From JBAWWY01 sp037144355 (GTDB lineage Bacteria > Bacillota > Clostridia > Peptostreptococcales > Anaerovoracaceae): a stretch of DNA of 64,000 nucleotides. The notes beneath the pieces are model-generated. The model was not told the DNA's origin, did no database searches, and saw nothing but the letters and a program-made list of their open reading frames with translations. A program made the translations under genes and the position numbers. The DNA lies in contig JBAWWY010000001.1 of assembly GCA_037144355.1 (NCBI GenBank), positions 434,001-498,000 on the forward strand, read 5' to 3'. Shown here piece by piece: positions 8,582 to 16,153 of this stretch. Positions within the stretch are counted from its first letter, which is position 1. Every line of letters starts with the position of its first letter.

Positions 8582-9325
8582 TTAAATATCCATATTCTCC
8601 TTGATTTCACAATAATTCTTATTATCCCTTGCTTCCGCCTTTTGCCTTTTTCTTTCGTTGTCAATAAGCCTGAAGGCAATAAATCCAGTTGCTATTGCAA
8701 TTGTAAGAACCAGTAGAATTGCGCCCACCGTAGAAAAATTCAAATACTTGATAGCTGATTGGTAGGTGCTGGCAAATCCGAATATTATGAATATTGCTGC
8801 CGATGCCAGTTTGATAATCCTATCGGGAATTTTTTTACAAAGTACAACTCCAATTATTATTCCTATGCCATCCGCAATGAGCATTCCGGTAGTAGTCCCA
8901 AGAAGAACTTGAAAAGGCTGCCCTGGGAATTTTGTGGCTAGGGCGATGGTAGTCAATTGAGTCTTGTCTCCCATTTCCGCCAGAAAAAATGCAATCGCCA
9001 CAGTTGCAACAGGTCCGAATTTTGAGATTCTGTTTTCTTCTCCTTCGAGTTTGTCGCCTCTGATTGTCCAAAGCCCAAATCCTATGAAAGAAATCGCCGC
9101 TACGACTTGTATGAATATATTCAAGTTTTCATATCTTGTAATAAATGTTCCTAAAGCCACAGCAAGCGCATGGTTGAAAATTGTTGCGAGAAACACTCCA
9201 ATCAATACCTGCCTAGCTTTGAATTTAGTTGCGAAAGCCATGGCAAGCAATTGAGTCTTGTCACCCATCTCCGCCAAAGTAACCGCAGATACTGAAAATA
9301 TTATAGCTAATAAAGTCTGGTCCAT
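8582..9325 (-). CDS. GDT1/TMEM165 (UPF0016) family cation exporter, probably Mn2+ or Ca2+
   Basis: A 247-aa membrane protein with the two inverted repeats of the family, each carrying the ion-binding motif EMGDKTQL (near residues 19 and 116). Bacterial members export manganese and eukaryotic ones exchange Ca2+/Mn2+ for protons. Six hydrophobic spans can be read, with a charged C-terminal tail. It ends a three-gene run with the thiol-redox pair ccdA-tlpA, 11 bp after the tlpA stop. No manganese (yybP-ykoY) riboswitch is possible in that gap. Whether its operon mates point to metal delivery outside the membrane is open. Confidence 0.88.
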   Translation of the reverse strand: MDQTLLAIIFSVSAVTLAEMGDKTQLLAMAFATKFKARQVLIGVFLATIFNHALAVALGTFITRYENLNIFIQVVAAISFIGFGLWTIRGDKLEGEENRISKFGPVATVAIAFFLAEMGDKTQLTTIALATKFPGQPFQVLLGTTTGMLIADGIGIIIGVVLCKKIPDRIIKLASAAIFIIFGFASTYQSAIKYLNFSTVGAILLVLTIAIATGFIAFRLIDNERKRQKAEARDNKNYCEIKENMDI

Positions 9326-9336
9326 CCTATACTCCT

Positions 9337-9894
9337 CTAATTTAGTGTAGTCAATTTATTGACTTCCATTGTCAACTGGGTCATTGTAAGGGACCCCACA
9401 ACGGAATTTTTTATTTTGCCTTTGCCGTCTATGAAGAATGTTGCCGGTATTGAGGAAATATTATATAGATTGGCTGCATTTCCATCCACATCGAACAAAA
9501 CATTCATGGAATATTTTTTGTCAGTTAAAAATCCTATTGCAGTATCCATGGTTTCCCTGCCGCCATCGGTAAGATTGACCATCAGGAATACAGCTTCACC
9601 ACTTTTATCATATTTCTGGCTAAGTTCATTGAAATTTGGCATTTCTTCCTGGCATGGTGGACACCAAGAAGCCCAGAAATTCAAAATCACTGGCTTACCG
9701 ATATAATCCGAAAGAGACACATCTTCACCAGCAAGGTTTTTCAATGTGAAATCAGGTGCTTGAGTGCTTGAATTTTTATCAGCTATGCTTCCGAAATCGT
9801 ATTGCGCTTTCAATTGCCCATATGCAAAATATGCAAGGCCAAATAAGATCGCAACTAATCCCACTGTAATTATTAGTTTAATTTTTTTATCCAT
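9337..9894 (-). CDS. Membrane-anchored thiol-disulfide oxidoreductase (TlpA/ResA family)
   Basis: A 185-aa thioredoxin-fold protein with an uncleaved N-terminal membrane anchor (residues about 5-27), so the redox domain faces outward. The active site is WASWCPPCQEEM around residue 75, and the cis-proline loop SIPATFFID is near 150. It would reduce disulfides in extracytoplasmic proteins with electrons from the CcdA protein encoded 18 bp upstream. Stop codon is TAG. The target is unknown; no cytochrome c genes are in view. Confidence 0.92.
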   Translation of the reverse strand: MDKKIKLIITVGLVAILFGLAYFAYGQLKAQYDFGSIADKNSSTQAPDFTLKNLAGEDVSLSDYIGKPVILNFWASWCPPCQEEMPNFNELSQKYDKSGEAVFLMVNLTDGGRETMDTAIGFLTDKKYSMNVLFDVDGNAANLYNISSIPATFFIDGKGKIKNSVVGSLTMTQLTMEVNKLTTLN

Positions 9895-9912
9895 GATTTA
9901 CCTCTTTCCTAT

Positions 9913-10593
9913 TTATAAAAACAAACCGGCAAACTTGTTGAAGATTCCCATTGCAGTCATAATACCCATAAGAATTAAAAATACACCAGAAATGAAATTA
10001 ATCTTATCCTGATGTCTCCTCAAAATGTCGAATGAGGTTCTAAACTGCTCCATCAGCAGGGCGGAAACAAGGAATGGCACACCAAGTCCCATTGAATATG
10101 AAAAGAGCATTAGAACTCCAGAAATCCCTGACCCCTCTCCGGCAGCCAAAGCCAATGCCGAACCTAGAAATGCTCCGACGCATGGTGAAAAACTTATACC
10201 GAAAGTGAGCCCGAATACAAGCGATGGAATAAAACCCATTTTATTTCCAAGCCTTGCGAAAGAAATACTCTTGTTTAAAAACCCAATTTTCGTGGCTCCC
10301 ATGAAGTTCAGTCCAAATACAATCATTACGATTCCAGCCACAATATTTATTATAGAAACATGGGATAAAACCAAGCTCCCAATACTTCCAGCAAATGCTC
10401 CCAGTACGACAAAGATTATTGTAAATCCAGTAATGAAACCCGATGAATTTTTTAAAAGTTTAAAATTGTCTTTGCTGCCACTTTGCAAGCCAGCTTCACC
10501 AGATAGATATGCAAAATATATTGGAAGCATAGGCAAGATGCATGGAGAAATAAACGTCAGAAGTCCTTCCAAAAATACCATAAAAAATTTCAT
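9913..10593 (-). CDS. ccdA: CcdA-type membrane electron carrier
   Basis: A 226-aa polytopic protein of the CcdA/DsbD transmembrane family that passes electrons from cytoplasmic thioredoxin to an outer thiol-redox partner. The two conserved cysteine segments are ISPCILPMLP near residue 16 and FSPCVGAFLGS near residue 136, each ending a membrane helix, with six spans overall. Followed at once by the TlpA-like gene, the expected partner. GAGGGG lies 11 bases before the ATG. Confidence 0.92.
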   Translation of the reverse strand: MKFFMVFLEGLLTFISPCILPMLPIYFAYLSGEAGLQSGSKDNFKLLKNSSGFITGFTIIFVVLGAFAGSIGSLVLSHVSIINIVAGIVMIVFGLNFMGATKIGFLNKSISFARLGNKMGFIPSLVFGLTFGISFSPCVGAFLGSALALAAGEGSGISGVLMLFSYSMGLGVPFLVSALLMEQFRTSFDILRRHQDKINFISGVFLILMGIMTAMGIFNKFAGLFL

Positions 10594-10660
10594 CTTCGAT
10601 ACTTCCCCTCAATTGGAAATAATCTAATTCCATAAATAAATCTAAATTCAATTCAAATAG

Positions 10661-11452
10661 CTACTTGATTCTGTCCAACGCCTTCAATATTCCATAGATG
10701 ATTGCCTGAGGTCTTGGCGGACATCCAGGGATATAGACGTCAACCGGAACCAGGCAATCGATTCCGTTTCTTGTTGCATAAATATCCTTGAATATTCCTC
10801 CGCTTGAAGCGCAGGCCCCGACTGCTACCACAATCTTTGGTTCAGGTGTGGCATTATATGTTTTTATAAGAGCTAGCTCCATATTTCTTGTTGCGGTTCC
10901 AGTTACCAGCAGCATGTCTGCATGTCTTGGCGATGCCACAAAATGGATCCCAAGCCTTTCTATGTCATTGAAAGGGTTGTTTAAAGCATTTATTTCATAA
11001 TCGCACCCATTGCATGATCCTGAATCAACTTCTCTGATTTGAAGGCTTCTTCCGAATACTTTATCAATCTTGTCTCGAAGTTGGCCGCTCAAAATATCAT
11101 ATGTCTGATCCGGCATATCTTCATCTCTAACAATAAGTGGACTAATTCTCAAGCTGCTCCTATCTTTTTCAGCGAGCTCGAATTCCCTACTCATGGTGAT
11201 CGCCAATGTTGGGCAAACCTCTTCACATAGGCAGCAGAATATACATTCATCGTAATTGAATCCAACATTTTTGCCAGTTGGATCTTTTGCAATTGCTCCC
11301 GATGGGCAACGTTTTATACACTCATCACAATGTGTGCATTTTCCCTGGTCTATTACAGGTTTGCCAATAAAAAGACTTGAATCTATATCCCTTTTGGGAT
11401 AATCCTGAGTCAACCTGGGATATTTCAGTATTTTCTTTATTACTCTAAGCAT
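10661..11452 (-). CDS. Ehr complex: fused polyferredoxin (HyfH-like) and small subunit (HyfI/NuoB-like)
   Basis: A 263-aa fusion. Residues 1-85 carry two 4Fe-4S sites: C39-C42-C45-C49 and C70-C73-C76-C80, with an additional C74 inside the second. From about residue 110 a small-subunit domain of the NuoB/hydrogenase type follows, with ligands for one proximal cluster: C147 and C150 (CNGC), GACASSGG near 215 and PGCPPRP near 245. E. coli encodes these as separate HyfH and HyfI. It should carry electrons between a donor such as ferredoxin and the large subunit. Last gene of the complex operon, 12 bp after the large-subunit gene; stop is TAG. Confidence 0.9.
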   Translation of the reverse strand: MLRVIKKILKYPRLTQDYPKRDIDSSLFIGKPVIDQGKCTHCDECIKRCPSGAIAKDPTGKNVGFNYDECIFCCLCEEVCPTLAITMSREFELAEKDRSSLRISPLIVRDEDMPDQTYDILSGQLRDKIDKVFGRSLQIREVDSGSCNGCDYEINALNNPFNDIERLGIHFVASPRHADMLLVTGTATRNMELALIKTYNATPEPKIVVAVGACASSGGIFKDIYATRNGIDCLVPVDVYIPGCPPRPQAIIYGILKALDRIK

Positions 11453-11464
11453 ATCTTACCTTTC

Positions 11465-13048
11465 TTACAAATCATTTCCGGCATAGGATAAATTGAAGCT
11501 TTTATTTATTAGTGGGAAGTCAGGAACTACATTACCCTTTACTGCAAGGCAAAGCGCTGGCCAATTGCAGAAGGATGGGGTCCTAACTTTATATCTATAT
11601 ATGGTATTGTTTGCTCCTGACATGATCCAGTGAATATTTTCGCCCCTTGGAGCTTCATTCATTCCAAAAGCAAATTTGTATGGAATAAGATTGCCGATTG
11701 GCTCCATGATTTTACCATGCGGCATGGCTTCAATTGCCTGAATCATCAGGCTTATAGATTCAAAGCATTCCTGAATCTTTACTATCATTCGTCCATTCAC
11801 ATCCCCATCGCTATGAGATGGTATTTTAAAACTCAACTTTTCATAAGCCGCATATGGAAATGCTTTCCTAACATCATTCAAGATTCCACTAGCCCTTGCT
11901 GGTGGGCCGACTGCATTCAATTCAACCGCCGTTATATACTCAAGAATTCCGGTGTTTTCCACACGATCAACGAACATACTGTTGTGTATGATTATCTCAA
12001 GGGTATCTTCCAGTTCTTCTTTGATTTTGTTCAATTGTTCAATTATCTTTTTTTCTTTACCCAATACAAAATCTTTTCTGAGCCCTCCTGGCTTGTTTAC
12101 GCTTCTCAGAAAACGCATGCCGCATAAATCATCAGCGACTAGGTAAGACCATCCCCGCATCATTCTGAATTGAAATGCTGCAAATCCGAATGCTACATCG
12201 AGGCATATTCCTGCTAGGTCCCCCAAATGGCTGGTAAGCCTTTCAAGTTCGGCAAAAACAACCCTGGTATATTGCGCCCGAGATGTAATATCAATTCCAG
12301 CTATTTTTTCAATTGCCTGACAGTATGCAAAAGAGTTTGCAAAAGTCTCATCTCCGGATATCCTTTCCGAAACATACAGACAACGTTCCACGCTTTCCCC
12401 CTCGCACATCTTTTCGATTCCTTTATGCACAAAGTAAAGTTGGGCTTCCAGATTTAGGATTGGCTCACCGGCAAGGCTGAATCTAAAATGTCCCGGCTCA
12501 ATAATTCCCGCATGGACTGGGCCAACTGGGACTTCAAAGACTCCCTGCCCCTTTATCTTAGTAAATTTAATATCGTGCTTAACAAAATCAGGTTTGTTAT
12601 TCCTGTCAAAGTCTTTTCGAAGTGGGAAATCGCCATTTGGCCAATTCCCATGGGAAACAAGCCTTTTAGCCTCTGGGTGTCCAACAGGAATCAACCCAAA
12701 TAGATCCTTTATTTCCCTTTCATATCTTGATGCAGCATGAATTTTGGGTGTAATCGAAATGAATGTCGCATTATGTTCATCTATGAAAGTTTTAATAATT
12801 ATATGAAATCCTGCCTCTCGATTAGAAAAGGCGTAATAAATGGCAAATGATCCGGCTAATATGCGTTCATCACTTGCAAAGATTGTTGCAAGGGGAAGCC
12901 CCATATCCAAATTCAAAAAATATGCCATCGTTCCAATATTTTCAGGTTTTATCGTTAAATATATTTCGTTCCCGTTTTCTATATGCTCTTCTATAATTAT
13001 TTCCGGGAAATCTTCCCTTATTCTAGGAATCATTTCATCAATTTTCAT
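11465..13048 (-). CDS. Ehr complex large subunit (fused NuoC-NuoD / HyfG-like) lacking NiFe ligands
   Basis: A 527-aa fusion of a NuoC domain (residues about 1-150, ending in the YEREIKDLFGL and GHPEAKRL signature) and a NuoD/hydrogenase large-subunit domain. True group 4 hydrogenases bind Ni and Fe with two CxxC motifs. Here the first is S231-G-D-E234 in SERISGDETF, and the C-terminal one is S521-Y-A-G524 in the last residues NLSYAGNDL. All four cysteines are gone, so no NiFe site can form. This matches the energy-converting-hydrogenase-related (Ehr) group described as intermediate between hydrogenases and complex I. Substrate unknown. A plain hydrogenase label would be wrong. Confidence 0.92.
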   Translation of the reverse strand: MKIDEMIPRIREDFPEIIIEEHIENGNEIYLTIKPENIGTMAYFLNLDMGLPLATIFASDERILAGSFAIYYAFSNREAGFHIIIKTFIDEHNATFISITPKIHAASRYEREIKDLFGLIPVGHPEAKRLVSHGNWPNGDFPLRKDFDRNNKPDFVKHDIKFTKIKGQGVFEVPVGPVHAGIIEPGHFRFSLAGEPILNLEAQLYFVHKGIEKMCEGESVERCLYVSERISGDETFANSFAYCQAIEKIAGIDITSRAQYTRVVFAELERLTSHLGDLAGICLDVAFGFAAFQFRMMRGWSYLVADDLCGMRFLRSVNKPGGLRKDFVLGKEKKIIEQLNKIKEELEDTLEIIIHNSMFVDRVENTGILEYITAVELNAVGPPARASGILNDVRKAFPYAAYEKLSFKIPSHSDGDVNGRMIVKIQECFESISLMIQAIEAMPHGKIMEPIGNLIPYKFAFGMNEAPRGENIHWIMSGANNTIYRYKVRTPSFCNWPALCLAVKGNVVPDFPLINKSFNLSYAGNDL

Positions 13049-13049
13049 A

Positions 13050-14525
13050 TCATATACCTCCCGTTACAATCAATTGGGCCTTTATGATAATATCTGAAAG
13101 GCCAGTCGGCATATAAATACCCATAACACAGATTAAAACCATCAAAATTAACAATACTCCAATACCTGAACTCATTTTTTCTCTTTTCATTTGAAATTCC
13201 GGCTCTTTTGTCTCATGGAAAATCCTAAATAAGGTTACTGCGATACCAGCGAATATTATTGCTAAAAGAATTATAATTCCACCACCAAGAAAGAATCTAT
13301 ACTGCGCAAAAATTGATACAAGCACATTAATCTCGCTTGCAAATATGCTAAATGGAGGCGTGCCTGAAATTGCAAAAAGTCCAATCAGAAATACAGTGCC
13401 CGTATACGGCAAAATCCTGAATAATGCCTTTACATCTGAAATATTCCTTGTTCCATATTTATGCAGGATATTACCCGAAGCAAGAAACAACATTGACTTT
13501 GTAAGTGAGTGGTTGATCATGTGAAAAAGTCCGGCGAATATGGAAAGTGGTGAGAATATGCCCACTGCAATGGCAATAATCCCCATATGCTCAATGCTGG
13601 AGTAAGCCAGTAATCGCTTATAATCCTTCTGTGTTAGTATGAATACAGCTGCTGCGATAATTGATAGCAAGCCGAAGGCTATTAAAATTCTCCCTGTGAA
13701 ATGGCTGTCTCCAAGATTCTTGTTAACTATGGAAGTAGTCCTTATTATGGCATACATGGCACTATTTAAAAGCACACCGGATAATAAAGCGCTTACTGGC
13801 GATGGAGCTTGGCTATGGGCGTCAGGAAGCCAGGTATGCATTGGTGCCAAACCTGCCTTGGTTCCAAAACCTATGAATATGAAAATGAATGACAACCTAA
13901 GTATGTGGGTATTTAGTTCTTTTGCATGCTGGAAAAGAACCTGCATCTGCAAAGCCTGGGATGGATCGATTACTCCAACTGATGAAAGGTGCAGGAATAT
14001 TATGCCGAGCAGAGCAATAGCTATCCCTACGGAGCAAATAATCACATATTTCCAGGCTGCCTCAATTGCATGCATGTCGTTGTAAAAACCCACCAAAAAA
14101 GTGGAAGCCAAGGTAGTTGCTTCAATTGCCACCCATAAAATTCCAATATTGTTTACTGTCAAGGCAAGCACCATTGCAAATATAAATGAATTTATCAGCA
14201 CATAAAAAAGCTTGATTCTCTTTTCATTCATCTTGCCTCTCTTTTGCTCTTCTATCAGATACCCAACCGAATAAATACTCACGAGAAAGCTTATAACAAC
14301 AACAATATCCAAGACTATTATGCTCAATGAATCAAGATAAAAGACTCCGCCAAAAGCAGTATATTGAAGTTTTTCGTATAATACCACGCTTCTAGTGGCA
14401 AAAATTGCGGCAAGCACCAAAACGCTGGCCAAGCATACATTGATTGTATGAATCCATTTGTTTCCATTTGAAATCAAAGCCATAATTATTGCCAGTAGAG
14501 GAGCTGCCCATAAAATCAATCCCAT
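13050..14525 (-). CDS. Ehr complex antiporter-like subunit (HyfF/NuoN-like)
   Basis: A 491-aa membrane protein of the Mrp-antiporter/NuoLMN family with about 13-14 spans. Ion-path residues are present: the glutamate in WVAIEATTLAS near residue 136, the lysine of FGTKAGLAPMHTWLPDAH near 222, and the KDYKRLLAYSSIEHMG segment near 302. HyfF-type proteins form part of the proton- or sodium-moving arm. Two bases separate it from the large-subunit gene downstream, the order seen in hyf operons. Confidence 0.9.
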   Translation of the reverse strand: MGLILWAAPLLAIIMALISNGNKWIHTINVCLASVLVLAAIFATRSVVLYEKLQYTAFGGVFYLDSLSIIVLDIVVVISFLVSIYSVGYLIEEQKRGKMNEKRIKLFYVLINSFIFAMVLALTVNNIGILWVAIEATTLASTFLVGFYNDMHAIEAAWKYVIICSVGIAIALLGIIFLHLSSVGVIDPSQALQMQVLFQHAKELNTHILRLSFIFIFIGFGTKAGLAPMHTWLPDAHSQAPSPVSALLSGVLLNSAMYAIIRTTSIVNKNLGDSHFTGRILIAFGLLSIIAAAVFILTQKDYKRLLAYSSIEHMGIIAIAVGIFSPLSIFAGLFHMINHSLTKSMLFLASGNILHKYGTRNISDVKALFRILPYTGTVFLIGLFAISGTPPFSIFASEINVLVSIFAQYRFFLGGGIIILLAIIFAGIAVTLFRIFHETKEPEFQMKREKMSSGIGVLLILMVLICVMGIYMPTGLSDIIIKAQLIVTGGI

Positions 14526-14530
14526 TTTGC

Positions 14531-15187
14531 CTATCCTTTCAGGTTCTTCAATTTATTTATATCAATTGAATCAAATTTGTCGCTTACCTGCACAACCATG
14601 ATTCCCATGATCAATACAGCTGTAATAAGGTCTATGAAAACTCCAATATCAACTATGAATGGCATCCCATGGGTTGAAAACATAGCTGTTATAAAAATAC
14701 CGTTTTCTATTACGAGGAATCCAACAATCTGGCCAATAGCCTTCTTTCTACTAATCATGAATACCATTCCAATCAATACCACCGAAAATGAATTCACAAC
14801 CTGCACATTAACATTGCCCTCGTTTATTCCGCTTACAGAAGAAACACAGAAATATGCAAATACTACAAGGAAACTACATGCAAGAATAAGGAAAGGTATA
14901 TTGAGGAAAAAGTCCTTCTCAACTTTATATTCCACATTCGCATAGGTTTTATGAAGCAGCCTTGGTATGTAAACAACTTTTAAAGCGACAATTATCGCAC
15001 ATACTATAAGGATGTCATATTTGCCTTCTTCCATTAGGCTTCTCATCCCCAAAATAAATGCTGAAACAGCTATGAGGAATGACTGGATTCTGAAGGTTTT
15101 GATGTATGACTTGATGCGCTTGTTTGCAACCAATGCAAAGGACGAAAAAAGGATCATAGATGATAAAACGTCGAGATAGTTTTCCAT
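14531..15187 (-). CDS. Ehr complex HyfE-like membrane subunit (NuoK-related)
   Basis: A 218-aa protein with about seven hydrophobic spans. HyfE resembles NuoK plus a fragment of an antiporter-type subunit; the family is known from hydrogenase-4-type operons and not from hydrogenase-3. The segment QIVGFLVIENGIFI around residue 155 resembles the conserved GxxxxENG-type NuoK helix. GGGGAGG lies just before the ATG. The gene is two bases after the HyfC-like stop and five before the HyfF-like start. Its stop is TAG. Confidence 0.85.
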   Translation of the reverse strand: MENYLDVLSSMILFSSFALVANKRIKSYIKTFRIQSFLIAVSAFILGMRSLMEEGKYDILIVCAIIVALKVVYIPRLLHKTYANVEYKVEKDFFLNIPFLILACSFLVVFAYFCVSSVSGINEGNVNVQVVNSFSVVLIGMVFMISRKKAIGQIVGFLVIENGIFITAMFSTHGMPFIVDIGVFIDLITAVLIMGIMVVQVSDKFDSIDINKLKNLKG

Positions 15188-15189
15188 TT

Positions 15190-16143
15190 TTACCTCCCCA
15201 GAACAAAATACTGCAGAAATCCTAAAAATGACAATATAAAGGACAACGCTGCAAGATTTGAAATACTGAAAATTCTAAGTTTAACCGTACTGACTTCTAT
15301 CAATGCAATCATTACGGAAATTAGAATGATTTTAATTGTAAATATAAATATTGAAATAATTATTACTGCTAATAATCCGCCAGTTGTCCCAAGTAATTGA
15401 TCATGTGGCATGAAAAGATTGACAAGCAATGTCATAAATATAAGCTGCTTTACCACCGCTCCATACTCCATCAATGCAAGATGTCTCCCAGAGTATTCCA
15501 ATATCATGGCTTCATGAACCATGGTCAATTCCAGATGCGTGGCCGGATCATCTATTGGTACTCTTGAGGTTTCCGCTATAAGAACAATTATCATTGCAAG
15601 AAATGTCATCATGAAAACAGGATGCTCAAGGGGTCTGCCAATTCCCTGCATAACCCTCATCATTTCGGCTACGGATGTAGATTTTGCGACCAGACCTATG
15701 GTTATAACAGATACAATCATGGCTGGTTCAATAAGTGTTGAAATCATGGCTTCCCTGCTCGATCCCATGCCACCGAAAGTGCTTCCTGTATCCAAGCCTG
15801 ACAACGCCATGAAGAATCTTCCCAAAGCCAATAAATATACAACCATTATGATGTCTCCAGGAAAGGCAAATGGCAATATTGTCGTTGTGACAGGCACTAG
15901 CATGGCAGCACCCAAAGCTGAAGAGAATACAATGTATGGCGTCGCCTTGAATACCCATGACGAAGTTCCTGAAACCACAGTACTTTTGCGAATCAGTTTG
16001 AACAAGTCATAGTACATTTGAAGGAGAGGTGTGCCTCTTCTTTTTTGACTCAAAGCCTTGATTTTGTTTATGATTCCATTTACCAAGGGAGCCACAAGCA
16101 AAAATACTGAAGTCTGTATTAATATGTATAGGAATGTGTTCAT
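15190..16143 (-). CDS. Ehr complex HyfC/HycD-like membrane subunit (NuoH family)
   Basis: A 317-aa membrane protein of the NuoH/HycD family, the anchor joining the soluble arm to the ion-moving subunits. Family hallmarks are the KALSQKRRGTPLLQMYYDLFKL stretch around residues 28-50, split here only for reading, and the acidic loop ETSRVPIDDPATHLELTMVHEAM around 190-212 (broken in mid-motif by DD). The latter lines the quinone-site region in complex I. About eight spans are visible. Ten bases separate it from the HyfB-like stop. Confidence 0.92.
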   Translation of the reverse strand: MNTFLYILIQTSVFLLVAPLVNGIINKIKALSQKRRGTPLLQMYYDLFKLIRKSTVVSGTSSWVFKATPYIVFSSALGAAMLVPVTTTILPFAFPGDIIMVVYLLALGRFFMALSGLDTGSTFGGMGSSREAMISTLIEPAMIVSVITIGLVAKSTSVAEMMRVMQGIGRPLEHPVFMMTFLAMIIVLIAETSRVPIDDPATHLELTMVHEAMILEYSGRHLALMEYGAVVKQLIFMTLLVNLFMPHDQLLGTTGGLLAVIIISIFIFTIKIILISVMIALIEVSTVKLRIFSISNLAALSFILSFLGFLQYFVLGR

Positions 16144-16153
16144 TTTTTACCTC

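Noticed and set aside
10025..10627. A 200-codon plus-strand frame opposite ccdA
   Set aside because: Antisense shadow of a clear CcdA gene, with no ribosome site or motif.
11465..13048. Labelling the large subunit a NiFe hydrogenase or formate hydrogenlyase subunit
   Set aside because: Both CxxC motifs required for NiFe binding are absent.
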